DNA of 64,000 bases. It comes from Pyrus communis. Taxonomy: Eukaryota > Streptophyta > Magnoliopsida > Rosales > Rosaceae. This document shows, piece after piece, positions 52,295 to 64,000 of the stretch. Location of the stretch: contig NC_084816.1 in NCBI RefSeq assembly GCF_963583255.1, forward strand, positions 24,574,119 through 24,638,118, written 5' to 3'. The stretch's first letter is position 1, and the number at the start of each line of letters is the position of its first letter. The notes below the pieces were generated by a model. That model was not told where the DNA came from and did not search any database. It was given only the letters and a program-made list of their open reading frames with translations. The translations under genes and the position numbers were made by a program.

Positions 52295-55200
52295 ATGTCT
52301 TCCGGGACTTGGATCACATCACTTTCGTGTTCGCCATCCGTGGTTCAGTCCTCGGAGGACACCGCCGTGACACCAATCTTTCAATGGCTGAGATTCATTT
52401 TCCTCTCTCCCTGTCCTCAGAGAGCTCTGCTGTCCACTGTCGACCTCCTCTTCTTGCTCTCGCTCTTGGCATTTTCGATACACAAGCTTTATTCCCGCTT
52501 CATCTCCGCGGATGGCGGCCGCAACTCCGACCTCAACAAGCCCCTTATTAGGAGCAACAGAGCTCATCTCAGAACTACTCTCCTCTTCAAGGTTTCTCTG
52601 ATGGTGAGCACTCTGTTAACAATATGTTATGCAGTTGTTTGCATTCTTGCATTCACTAGAAGCATTGAGTTGCCATGGAAGCTCGTGGACGGGTTTTTCT
52701 GGTTGGTTCAGTCCGTAACTCATGCAGTGATCACAATTCTGGTGGCGCACGGGAAGAGATTTGAAGCGGTTAAGCACCCGCTTTCTCTTCGGATTTATTG
52801 GGTTTCAAACTCTGTTGTTATTTCCTTGTTCACAGCATCGGGGATACTTCGTTTGATTTACGGTCAAGGAATTCAGGAGCCTAGTTTGAGATTGGATGAT
52901 ATAGTTTCAATGGCTTCTTTCCCTTTAGCGATTGTTCTTCTTGTTATCGCCATTAGAGGATCAACTGGGATTTCTGTGAACAGAGAATTTGAGGGAGTTA
53001 CAAATGGAGACGCAGTATTATACGAACCCCTTTCGAGCAAATCCAATGTGACTGGCTTTGCTTCGGCTTCTATAATTTCTAAAACCTTTTGGATTTGGAT
53101 GAATCCTCTGCTAAGTAAAGGGTACAAAAGTCCGCTGAAGGTTGACGAAGTCCCATCCCTTTCCCCGGAACATAGAGCTGAAGTAATGTCAGTTCTCTTT
53201 GAATCGAAGTGGCCAAAACCGCAAGAAAAATCAGACCACCCAGTTCGAACAACATTACTCCGGTGCTTCTGGAAAGAAATTGCTTTCACAGCTTTACTTG
53301 CTGTGATCAGGCTTTGTGTCCTGTATGTTGGGCCTGTGCTTATCCAAAGTTTTGTAGATTACACCGCGGGAATAAGAACCTCGCCATTTGAAGGATACTA
53401 CCTCGTATTGATCCTTCTATGCGCGAAATTTGTTGAAGTTTTAACCACTCACCAATTTAACTTCAACTCCCAGAAGCTTGGGATGCTCATTCGTTCCACG
53501 CTTATTACTTCTTTGTACAAGAAGGGGTTGAGGTTGTCATGCTCAGCTCGGCAGGCTCATGGAGTTGGACAGATTGTGAATTACATGGCAGTTGATGCCC
53601 AACAGCTCTCAGACATGATGCTGCAGCTGCACGCTATATGGATGATGCCACTGCAACTCACCATCGCGTTGGCCCTTCTATATAACACCCTTGGTGCAGC
53701 AGTGATCACAGCTGTAATCGGAGTCCTGTGTATTCTTGTGTTTGTTGTGCTGGGAGCAAGGCGAAACAACAGGTTCAATTTTAATGTGATGAAGAATCGG
53801 GATTCAAGGATGAAGGCAACAAACGAGATGCTTAATTATATGCGCGTGATCAAGTTCCAAGCTTGGGAGGATCACTTTAGCAAAAGAATCCAAGCTTTCC
53901 GCGACTCAGAGTTTAGCTGGCTGACCAAGTTCTTTTACTCAATCAATGCCAATGTCGTGGTTATGTGGTGCACCCCAGTACTTATATCAACTCTCACATT
54001 CGGGACTGCACTTTTGTTGGGTGTACAACTCGATGCTGGGACAGTGTTCACAACCACAACCATCTTCAAAATTCTTCAGGAGCCAATCAGGGCATTCCCG
54101 CAATCTATGATATCAATTTCTCAAGCTATTATATCGCTTGGGAGGTTGGATCAATATATGAAGAGTAGGGAATTGGTGGCGGATTCGGTGGAGAGGGTAG
54201 AAGACTGCAATAGTAGGATTGCTGTTGAAGTTAAAGATGGCGCGTTTAGCTGGGACGATGAAAGCAATGAAGAGGCTTTGAAAAACATAAATATAAATGT
54301 TAATAAGGGTGAGCTAACGGCGATTGTAGGGACAGTGGGATCCGGAAAGTCTTCCCTTCTCGCCTCAATTCTTGGTGAGATGCACAAGTTATCGGGAACG
54401 GTATGATTTGATACCATTAGATCATTTAGCAGATGTCTCTTACGATGTTAAATCCTTTCACTGAAGCTTCAACTCAATCACTTGTTAAATTAACAAAATC
54501 TTTGAAAACAGGTACGAGTATGCGGGAAAACTGCCTACGTGGCTCAAACGTCATGGATTCAAAACGGAACCATTGAAGAAAACATCCTATTTGGTATGCC
54601 AATGGACAGAGAGAGATACCGGGAAGTTGTCAGGGTTTGTTGCTTGGAAAAGGACATGGAAATGATGGAGTTTGGAGATCAAACTGAGATAGGAGAGCGT
54701 GGCATCAACCTAAGTGGTGGCCAGAAACAGAGGATACAACTTGCTCGTGCTGTGTATCAAAACTGTGACATATATCTTTTCGATGACGTCTTCAGTGCTG
54801 TTGATGCTCATACAGGGTCCGAAATATTTAAGGTGACAAAACTTTAGATTTTCTTCTACATTCGATTTCACTGTGATTGAATAGTCTAGCTCATACTTCA
54901 CTGGTGCTTAGATGATGTATTTTTGATCTTCGTAATCTAAAAGTATTGAAAGAAAAGCGGAAAAACAACGGTCTTATTTAGATCTTTGTAATCTAAAATG
55001 GCGCTTATGATTGTAATGTCTGGCTTTCTGCAGGAATGTGTGAGGGGAGCGCTTAAAAACAAGACAGTTTTACTCGTAACTCATCAAGTGGACTTCTTGC
55101 ATAATGTTGATCTTATTTTGGTAAGTAATTAAGAATTGTTTGTTGATTCTCGAAGAATTTAAAAATGCAATGTGCTTATGTATCCCTTCTGTTTATAAAT

Positions 55201-58045
55201 ATCAGGTCATGAGAGACGGGATGATAGTACAAGCAGGAAAGTATAACGATTTGCTAAATTCCGGCCTGGATTTCAAAGAGCTTGTTGCTGCCCATGAAAG
55301 CTCCATGGAACTTGTAGAAATGAGTACTGCTGATCCCAGCAAAAGTTCCCCCGGACCTCAAATATCTCGGCAACTCTCTTCAAAACGTGGGGAAGCAAAT
55401 GGTGAAAACAGCTCTTTGGACCAGCCAAAGTCTGATAAAGCGAGTTCTAAGCTCATCAAAGAAGAGGAGAAAGAAACCGGCAAAGTAAGCTTGCACATTT
55501 ACAAAGTTTACTGCACGGAGGCTTACGGATGGGGTGGTGTGGTGGTAGTGTTGTCCTTGACTCTGATGTGGCAAGCATCTCAAATGTCGGGTGATTACTG
55601 GCTGTCGTATGAAACTGCAGCAAAGCGTGCAGCGTCATTCAAACCATCGGAGTTTATTATCGTCTATGCAATTATTGCTGGTGTCTCATTCATCGTGGTA
55701 TTGATAAGAGCACTTGTCGTGATGTTTGTGGGGCTTAAAACAGCTCAGACATTTTTCAAGCAAATTCTTCATAGCATCCTGCATGCCCCCATGTCGTTTT
55801 TCGATACTACACCTTCTGGAAGAATTCTGAGTAGGGTACGTTTTGGTCATACATGATGACATATCTATAATCTGTTTACTCTACTAACTTATGTATGTTT
55901 TGCCCGATTTGTTAACTGATGAGAGTTTTTCTGTTCACCAGGCATCAACTGATCAGACGAACATCGATCTATTTCTTCCCTTCATAATGGGTATTACCAT
56001 TGCCATGTACTTTACTGTGCTTGGTATCTTCATCATCGTATGCCAATATTCATGGCCGACTGTATTCTTGCTGATTCCGCTTGTTTGGCTTAATGTCTGG
56101 TACCGGGTATGTTTGTTCGTTTCATTACAGTGTTAATTTTAACCAACATTTTAAGACTGTCAGCAATGGCGCCGCCTTAATTATATACTGAAGATTGTTT
56201 TTATATTTTTAGGGTTACTATCTTGCATCATCTCGAGAGTTAACTCGACTTGATTCAATCACAAAAGCTCCTGTAATCCATCATTTCTCAGAAAGCATAT
56301 CTGGGGTGATGACGATCCGCTCTTTCAGAATGCAAAGCTTGTTCTCCAAGGAAAACGTTAGACGAGTTAATGCCAACTTACGTATGGATTTCCACAACAA
56401 TGGGTCCAATGAGTGGTTGGGTTTCCGTTTGGAGATGCTTGGGAGTTTACTTCTCTGTGTTTCCGCTATATTCATGATCTTGTTACCGAGCAGTATTATA
56501 AAGCCCGGTATTTAAACACTCCCGATCCCTCTTGTTTTTGTTCATAATAATTACAATGTCCGATTGATTCTTGGTTATAAGCAAGATTTGAGGTGTGGGA
56601 GTGACAGTAGACGAGTGTCTGTTGCTGGGATTTGACTAAACCGGTTTTTCCTTTATGGTGCAGAGAATGTTGGTTTAACTCTCTCCTACGGATTGTCCCT
56701 TAATGGTGTGCTGTTTTGGGCCATATATATGAGCTGCTTCGTTGAAAATAGGATGGTGTCAGTTGAGAGGATAAAACAGTTCACAAACATTCCATCAGAA
56801 GCAGCATGGAAGATTATAGACCGTGTTCCTCCTCCAAATTGGCCTTCTCGTGGCAACGTTGAGCTCAGAGACTTGCAGGTCAGTTTGTTTTCAATTCTAT
56901 TTGTAACTTCCACGGTTTGAATGCACGTTTTCATTAGTTTGTCATCACCATTACATTGTCTCAAGCTAAAAGGCCTCAGTTCCTTCTGTTGATATTTTAA
57001 ACTTCGTGGTGAGCAGGTCAGATATCGCCCAAATACACCTTTGGTTTTGAAAGGCATTAGTCTAAACATTTTCGGGGGTGAGAAGATTGGTGTTGTTGGT
57101 CGAACAGGAAGTGGGAAATCCACTTTAATCCAAGTGTTCTTTAGGCTGGTAGAACCTTCAGGAGGCAGAATTATCATCGATGGGATCGATATAACCACAA
57201 TAGGGCTTCACGATCTCAGGTCTAGCTTTGGGATCATTCCTCAAGAACCTGTCCTTTTTGAAGGAACTGTGAGAAGCAACATTGACCCAGTTGGAATGTA
57301 TTCAGATGAAGAGATTTGGAAGGTAAACACAAAGCTACGTCGAAAGTAATAAGATTGAATTATACATAATGTCTGTATGTCATCTTTCGCTTAGTTGAAA
57401 CAATGCTGTATGCTTATTTGCAATGATCTTAATTTTCTTGTAGAGCCTCGAACGCTGCCAACTTAAAGACGTGGTTGCTGCAAAACCCGAAAAACTTGAC
57501 TCTTTAGGTATGTGGATCTCCCCATTGTTTACTCTCTGCATCTTGAAACCGACATTTTAGCACTAGGATTATGTACTGAACTTCTCTCATGAAATTTTAA
57601 CTTGACAGTGGCTGATAACGGAGACAATTGGAGCGTGGGACAAAGACAGCTCCTCTGTTTGGGACGAGTTATGTTAAAGCACAGCCGACTCTTGTTCATG
57701 GACGAGGCCACTGCATCAGTGGATTCACAGACCGATGCTGTAATACAAAGGATCATCCGAGAGGATTTCGCTGCCTGTACAATTATCAGCATTGCGCACA
57801 GAATACCAACGGTGATGGACTGCAATCGAGTTTTAGTAGTAGATGCAGGTGAGTGCTCCCTCTAACTTAATATCTTGTCACAATCGGCATTCGTTTACCA
57901 CCTGAAATTTGTAGCTGACACTCATCGGTTTGTGTCTTTAACAGGACTAGCTAAGGAATTTGAGGCACCATCCCGCTTGCTTGAAAGACCGTCACTGTTT
58001 GGTGCCTTGGTTCAGGAGTACGCCAACCGATCATCAGGACTATAA
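52295..58045 (+). CDS. ABCC4: ABC transporter C family, ABCC4/ABCC14 type
   Basis: Full-length MRP-type ATP-driven exporter of organic anions/conjugates at the vacuolar or plasma membrane. Arabidopsis ABCC4 has been linked to folate/cytokinin transport, but substrate is unproven here. Eleven exons, 52295-54400, 54512-54832, 55034-55120, 55206-55835, 55942-56106, 56213-56507, 56664-56878, 57017-57322, 57444-57507, 57609-57848 and 57945-58045, give 1509 aa. Order: hydrophobic TMD0 (start [10 protein letters not shown]), TMD1 (~315-600), NBD1 with Walker [10 protein letters not shown] (~680), LSGGQKQR (~769) and Walker B IYLFDD. Then a Ser/Lys/Glu-rich linker, TMD2, and NBD2 with GRTGSGKST (~1301), degenerate signature WSVGQRQ (~1404) and LLFMDEA. 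NBD1 Walker A has Thr where the clade usually has Pro. The large first exon (702 codons) and the N-terminal stretch [20 protein letters not shown] fit the ABCC4/14 clade; which of the two cannot be decided. Confidence 0.93.
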
Positions 58046-59206
58046 CCAACAACGGCATTCTGCATCTCTCGTTTCCTCATCGTTGCTTCGAGTGGCGACT
58101 CCATTTACGCTTGCGAATTTTCCGAGAATCACTGGCATCCGTCCTCGAAGCCGGAGTAAAGGGGGTCGACTCTAATCATTTTTCCGAGAACAAGTCTTGC
58201 CTGCCACTGCAGGAAGTAGCTAATGTATAATGCACTTAGATTAGAAAACTCATATTTAAGCTTTCTTGCTGCACAAGAAATATGAAGATGCTTCTTGAAA
58301 CATTCAGTTATATTATTCCTGGAAATTTCAGAAACTCAAAATTTATGGATGCAATCTCATCAGTTTCCAATTTCTACTTAGGATGAGTCTACATTAACAT
58401 GACCATTCAAGTTATGCAAGAGTCTTCGTAAAGTGAAAATGACACGAAAATAGATTTTATAATGGGTTTGGTAAAAATTCACAAAATTTGATTAAAAATT
58501 GTGAGTTAACATAAGTTTACGGTTTTGCAAAAAATATAGCTGATAATTTATTGCATACCACGCGAATGAAGGAAAATGTTTAATCTTATAAGCAGTTTTA
58601 AAGATTTTTTAAGTTGGAAAAAAAAAAATCAAGAGAGAGAAAAATACCAGCATGTATCGGAAATGCCTTTCGAGAGCTAAAGAATTTTTTTTGTTTTTGG
58701 TCAAAGAATGATATGTAACTAGGTTTTATGATGGGTCTTGGAGGAATTTTTTAAACTAACTAAAAATCGTGAGTGATAACTCATAACTTTTTTAAGAAAT
58801 CATTAGGAAAAACATCACAAGTAATTTGAGTGCAAACTTTTCACTCACAAAATGCATTTTTGAAATTAATTAATTAACTCTTTATAAAAGACTAATGTGT
58901 AACAAAATTCTCTTATCTAGACCAAAGGAACAACACGGGGCATAATTCGAGAACGAGAGTAACTATTACTAGAGTTTACGGACCAAAACTAAACTTTTGG
59001 TAAATTTAAGGACTTTTGTTACAATTTAGCCAAATTTAAAATTTAAGCAAAAGGTCAAATACAAAACGCAGCGTTTAACGTGGTATTGTATTGTTTGCTT
59101 TAGGTCAGAGTAAGCTTTGCAAGCTCTAAAACCCCGGGAAACATAAACCCTTCATTCCGCCGTAAAACACAGAGTCGCAGAGCGGCGGAGAGAAAGAGAG
59201 AGAGAG
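58046..59206. other. Intergenic between ABCC and NOP16
   Basis: Contains ABCC 3' UTR and AT-rich sequence. Two loosely similar stretches (about 58457-58520 and 58728-58790: ATGGGT.TGG.., then AAAAATYGTGAGT) look like a decayed repeat. The last 50 bp is a GA-rich leader. Confidence 0.4.
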
Positions 59207-60971
59207 ATGGGAAGGTCACGAAGAAAGTACAAGCAGTCGCGGACGAAGGTGCGCGTGGGGCTGCCGAAGAAGAAGCCCAACGTCTTCAAGCCCGCCTTCT
59301 GCCTCCCTCCAAAGCTTCGCGCCTTGCTGGAGCAGCAAGGCCCGGCCTCCGCCCCCCAATGGGACGCCGAGGGATCCGTCATTCAAAACTACAAGTCCTT
59401 CGGCTTCGTCTCCAACCCTAACTTGCTCAGCCTCCGAGCTCGCAACTCTCACGTGGTCGAGAGCGATTCTCTCCAGGTCCCCCCACCTCCCTCCGATGAC
59501 CCCGACGCCGCCGCCGAGCTCGATTTTGGCGACGGTAGCGACCTTGAAGAGGACGGTCAGCTCTCTCTTTCTCTCTCTCTACCCTCTCTGTTTTTCTGAA
59601 TTAGAAATTGGGAATTTATGATTTTTCGCTGAAATGAGTAATTTGAGGATTAGGGTTCTTCCAATTGTGATTGAAATTGAATTGCAAATGTTTTTATTTG
59701 AAAGAGTGAATTTTTTGGACAAATATTTCGAGCAGCATTCAAGTTTCCGAATTAGAAATTGAGAAATTACCAGACCTTTTACTGGGCTATTAGAATCCAA
59801 AAGTTCCTAGAAAATGGTTGTAATAAACTTTAGAACTGCAGGCTCTCAACAGAGGTAAAAGATTCACATGGAACTTGTAATCTCATGCCTATTTTCGTAC
59901 TAGGAATTGGTATTTTTTTATTTTTTGCTGAAATGAGTAATTTGAGGATTAGGGTTCTTCTCGTTGGATGGATTAATGATTGAAACTGAAGTACAAATTG
60001 GGTTTACTGGAAGGTTTAGTTTTTTAGGGTAAAGTTTTTTACTTGATGTCAATGAGTATTTGAGCTTTCGAATTTGGAATTGGGAAATAATCTAAACCAC
60101 TTACTACTGGGTTATTAGAATCCAAAAATTCCAGAAAAGAGGTTGTAATGAACTTTAGAATTACACACTAACAACAAAGGTAAAAGATTCAGATGAACCT
60201 GTAATCTCATGCCTATTTTCTGTTTATGCTGTGTTTTCAAAAAAAATCTTGCTATCGGTATTTGAGAAAGCTGGATCTTGAAAATCTTGTTACTTAATCA
60301 GATGGTTATATTTGATGGGATGGAAATCACCATATGGAGTTGTTTTCATCGTTTACGTACTTCAGTTTCTTTCTTTGAGTGGCATATAAAGACCTATAGA
60401 ATGCAATGATGTAGAGGCTTAAGTGGATAGTGACGACAGAAACTTTCTGTTGTCCGCTCTAAGAAATAGACAGCTAGTTTGAGAAAACCAGTACTTGTAG
60501 ATTGCATATAGCATTTGTTGTGGAGTTTCTTGGTTCTTTCATGTTTTTCTCTCTTCAAGTTGGGAAATTGAGATGTAGTTGATCATTTCTGGTGTTCATT
60601 TCTTTTTTTCCTTTTTAGTCACGAGACTTTCCTTGGCTATACAGATTTGAAAACTAGTCTAGGGAAGAAACGGAGGGACGGAAAATCTGCACCACTACAA
60701 CCATTAACAGCCATGCAGCGTCTTCATATTGGTCGGCTCATTGAGAAGTATGGCGATGACTATCAGGTGGGCTACAAGCTCATGTCATATTAGAAATAGA
60801 AGTTTGTAATGTTGCTTCCTTCTCCTAAACGTGGGTTCTTGTTGCGTTCTGCAGAGAATGTTCATGGACACAAAACTAAATGCAATGCAGCATTCCGTTG
60901 CAACTTTGGAGAAATTATGCAAACGATATCGTGTGCATAAAGATCGAAATCCCTTGATATCGACCCGTTGA
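59207..60971 (+). CDS. NOP16: Nucleolar protein 16 (NOP16), ribosome biogenesis
   Basis: Small basic nucleolar factor for 60S ribosomal subunit assembly. Three exons, 59207-59555, 60645-60766 and 60855-60971, give 195 aa. It starts MGRSRRKYKQSRTKVRVGLP, a Lys/Arg-rich nucleolar N-terminus like that of the family. KPAFCLPPKL follows, then WDAEGSVIQNYKSFGFVSNP. The acidic middle (DLEEDD) leads to the family C-terminal block HIGRLIEKYGDDYQRMFMDT, which continues with a Lys/Arg-rich stretch (KLCKRYRVHKDR). The first intron is long (1089 bp) because of an internal duplication. Frame is intact throughout. Confidence 0.93.
59597..60224. repeat. ~305-bp imperfect tandem duplication inside NOP16 intron 1
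   Basis: Copy 1 (about 59597-59895) and copy 2 (about 59900-60224) share in order GCTGAAATGAGTAATTTGAGGATTAGGGTTCTTC, TACTGGGYTATTAGAATCCAAAA, GGTTGTAATRAACTTTAGAA, GGTAAAAGATTCA and CTTGTAATCTCATGCCTATTTTC-like landmarks. Point changes and small gaps separate them. Confidence 0.85.
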
Positions 60972-61366
60972 GGAATATGCTCGATCTTACATGGCGGGCG
61001 ACCTCATCAGCATCCTTCCAGCACTCATGTCATCTCTTTTCCTTTTCCAATATGTTGTATGTTATTGATGACTTATAATAGAAACCTTGGCTGATGAATG
61101 ATTAATTATGCAAAATGGAACGAAGTTTCCACTTCCGACATTAATATTTCTGAATTCGAACCTAAAATGTTTGGAATCCGATCGAAAAATTGAATTGGAA
61201 ATTGAAATGCAGTTAGAGATTCCGAGAATTTCAAATTTCCATTCTAAATTCTTCAAAGTGTTCCGAACTTCTTGCGATCCAATCAGATCCAAATTTTAGA
61301 ATGGAAATTGGAAATTTTGTTTCCGATCCGATCCATCCGAAAATCACCCCTATGTGAGAGCCTATA
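60972..61366. other. NOP16 3' UTR and AT-rich repeat remnant
   Basis: 3' UTR, then a stretch with repeated GGAAATT/AATTTCC and CCGATC motifs (61130-61345) in both orientations, suggesting a decayed MITE. No gene. Confidence 0.4.
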
Positions 61367-61447
61367 GTGGAAATATCAGAATACCACCTCCAATACCCAC
61401 GCTATCTATCAAGAGTTGAACCAAACTCCAACCACCAATCGGCAACT

Positions 61448-61561
61448 ATGAGCAAAGCCAGAAACTTCCGCGGCCGTGCGGGCGACGACAGTGACAACAA
61501 GAACAGCAACCCAAACCAACCCTCCTCCTCCTCATCCGCCTTTAATCTTAGTAATCAATAA
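61448..61561 (+). pseudogene. Possible first-exon fragment of an ILP1/GCF (PAXBP1-like) gene
   Basis: Short frame MSKARNFRGRAGDDSDNKNS followed by NPNQPSSSSS then a stop. It resembles the N-terminal start of plant ILP1/GC-rich-sequence-binding-factor proteins (a short Met-Ser-x-x-Arg-Asn-Phe-Arg-Arg opening, then Asp/Asn- and Ser-rich sequence). Nothing of the rest of that gene follows; 280 bp later comes the NLA stop codon on the other strand. Probably an orphan fragment, possibly chance. Confidence 0.4.
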
Positions 61562-61839
61562 ATATGGTACAAATAGCATTACAAAATATAATCGTATCCT
61601 CGGATACTTTGTAGCAAGGTTCAAGGAGCCAGGATGCATTTGACCATAATCCAAAATGCAAATGTACTTGAACCAATTTGGTGAAAAAAACAGCGAACCC
61701 TCCCTTATTCATGACCATATGTACAGAGTTAATCAAAAGTTACATACAAGAAACTAAACATCCAGAAACAAGAACGTTAATGGCTTTCCAAACTACAAAA
61801 TCGTTGGCGGTTTACAGAGCCCCAACCGTGGGGCAGCGA

Positions 61840-64000
61840 CTAAACGCCAACGAATGCCCGGCACTGGAATTCCCAGTGCTGTTTTGCTTGCCGAACCCTC
61901 TCTACCCTCTCAGTCTGGAGTCTCTGCTCCCAGTATTCACGGCAGCTGTCAAAACATGAACAGATAACAATGAGAAATTTTGCATATATAGGATGATCAT
62001 CCACTCGTATATGGATTCTAAGTGAGCGGTATATGCTGGACAAAAACGTACTTTCTGCTAAGTAACATGCTGAGCTCTTCTAAATGTACAGCGCCTTGGA
62101 AAACTCTTGCCTGAAATCAACATGAACAATCACAAAACGGTAAGCGATTTTAATTTGAATTGTAGCGATGCAGGTCCTAAAAGATTTCAATTTTACAACT
62201 CCAATTGGAAAGAAGATGTTTCCTCACCTCTCGGCATAGAGGGCATTTTTCTTTAGGCTCTGCGGACTTCAATCCATCGACAATAGTCACTGATGCGGCC
62301 GAGCAAGCACACATGTAGCAGAATATGTGACCACATGCGAGAGCAACTGGATCAAAAACCGTGTCCTGTAACGTTAAAGACAAAAATATGTCACATAACC
62401 TTAAATGAAGCACAACAACAGCAACATGCTTTCTTCCTACAACTCCTACTGATGTCTTGGTATTCCGGCGCTACAGCTACTGAAGGTTTATGTTTCAGTT
62501 GAGCAAATCAAACTCGTATCAGTGTTTGCAGTTTGCGGGAAGGAATGTCAAGCTTTACGAACTAGTCATATGTACTCCTATATCATAACTATGAGGCTTA
62601 AAATAGACAACTGAACTATTGAGGAGCGAGAGCGATATTTTGAGAGTGCTAGAACATTTCATATCAATTTTCGAAAGACTTGAATTCACAGGCAGGATAA
62701 GAAAACCAATATATCAACAACACAAATAAGCAGTCAATAATCCAATATATGAAAACCTTGATACTTACCAAGCATATAGAACAAGTCAAATCGATATCAA
62801 GCTTAACGGAATCAAAGAGCTCACAGGCCAGAGATGGTTTCCCATCATTAATCTTGAGGGAGCATCCCTCAAACAGAGCCGGTGTCTTACTCGACTTAGT
62901 CTTGGTTTCCCTTAAATTGATGTGAAAAGCCATGAGCTCAAAAAGCCACGGGCTCTGAAGGAGTCCAATGTGCATGCTTTGAGCTTGCGACTTGAAGGCC
63001 TGTCCTTGCGTCGAGTAATGAATCTGTTCCCATAACACAAACGAAAATTATAAATACATATTTAAGTGGATTACCGAAACTTGGATAAACGAACTATCAA
63101 GTCTGAGGCAGTTGGATTCACTTACCTTATCATATTTCTTTAGTATTTTCCGAATGGCAACGGCGTTGATCAGAGCATAAGTCACGAGGTCCTTGCCTTC
63201 TTCGATCAAGGCACCATGGCCCCCTCGACCTTTGCCTTTGAACCAATACATGTACTTACGAAAGCCGGAAGACAGATGGAGTTCAAGCAATTTCTGTGCG
63301 CGCTTATTGAAGAAACCCACCACTGCAGACATCTCATTGAGAAGGGCCGGGAAAAAGCTCCCGTCACACACTGCAAAAGTTCAACTAATTAGCATAAAAC
63401 AATTGAAAAACAAAAAATCAAATATCATTCTGGATTCATTGACTCTCAAATTTGCAAGTTAAAACAGATTCCATATGCCTTCAGGCTTGAACATCTTTAA
63501 AATCCGGCAATTTTTTATTTTTTATTTTTTTAAAGACGATATTCTAAACTACTCTAAACTTAATGATAGCTGGAACTTTGATTGGGATGGGAACGCTGCC
63601 CTAGCCACCAGCTGGCCTAATAGAGGACTTGGCTTGTACTCCACCTTCAATTTTTGGCTTTCAAACAATTGCATGAAACCATGCAAGATGTTTGCTTTTC
63701 ATCTCAATGATTTCCAATTAAATTAACAAGAATACATACATGCATACATAATATATATGGAATTGAAACAGCCAGAAAATTAACCAAAGTTAAAACCTTA
63801 ATCATAAAAATCATCAGAACCAGATTTAAAAAAAAAAAAAAAAAAAAAAACACCTGGGCAGTGATCAGGGCAGGTACGGACGTCATGGAAATCTTCTCTG
63901 CGGCATTTCTTCAAGATCTTCTTAAGCTTCTTGAATCCGACTCCGGGCAGCTTCTTCTTCTGGCCTTGCATGTACTCCTGGTATGTCTTGCAGAACTTCA
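61840..64000 (-). CDS. NLA: NLA (BAH1) SPX-RING E3 ubiquitin ligase
   Basis: Ubiquitin ligase that senses phosphate status through its SPX domain and, in Arabidopsis, targets PHT1 phosphate transporters with UBC24/PHO2. Six exons on the minus strand, 63854-64000, 63126-63370, 62769-63023, 62228-62365, 62052-62110 and 61840-61945, give about 316 aa. The window ends one base before the A of the start codon. The SPX domain starts [M][20 protein letters not shown] with the basic [10 protein letters not shown] helix and continues through [20 protein letters not shown] and [13 protein letters not shown]. The RING finger holds CSICL, then [13 protein letters not shown] and CPLCRE. The C-terminus ([20 protein letters not shown].. 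FVGV) is NLA-specific. Family mRNAs are repressed by miR827 through a site in the 5' UTR, which would lie outside the window. Confidence 0.95.

Overview
This is plant nuclear DNA from a eudicot. Genes have many short exons with GT-AG introns and CT/GA-rich leaders, and proteins are plant-specific (TOC159, NLA, ABCC). The intergenic space is AT-rich and full of MITEs, TRIMs and LTR remnants. Several repeat families and the Cassandra copies look like those of Rosaceae (apple/pear type), but this is inference. No prokaryotic or organellar genes and no tRNA genes were seen.

Layout: 1-1544 (-) is the 5' acidic-domain part of TOC159. 1545-8668 is intergenic, with two Cassandra solo LTRs and a TRIM. 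8669-17750 (+) is a 27-exon FHA/AAA-ATPase. 19210-21307 (+) is thiamine pyrophosphokinase. 23026-24508 (+) is LSM4. 25052-27453 (-) is a WDR89-like WD40 protein. 28652-30865 is a 2.2-kb solo LTR. 31825-33648 (-) is a p23 co-chaperone. 33.7-50 kb is a gene-poor transposon zone: a Pack-MULE-like element carrying a receptor-kinase fragment, a Cassandra LTR cut by a 2.5-kb Gypsy-type LTR, a lone sulfate-transporter exon, many MITEs, and a composite PIF/Harbinger element enclosing a Cassandra copy whose second LTR is a fold-back palindrome. 52295-58045 (+) is an ABCC4/ABCC14-type transporter. 59207-60971 (+) is NOP16. 61840-64000 (-) is NLA (SPX-RING), missing only the first base of its start codon.

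The genes are independent housekeeping or signalling units, not an operon. Their neighbourhood recalls two Arabidopsis segments: At1g02860-02890 (NLA, NOP16, TPK1, AAA-ATPase) and At4g02450-02510 (p23-1, AAA-ATPase, TOC159). This suggests an old conserved block inflated here by transposons. All exon models were derived by hand from reading frames, splice sites and remembered family sequences. Every complete model sums to an intact frame.
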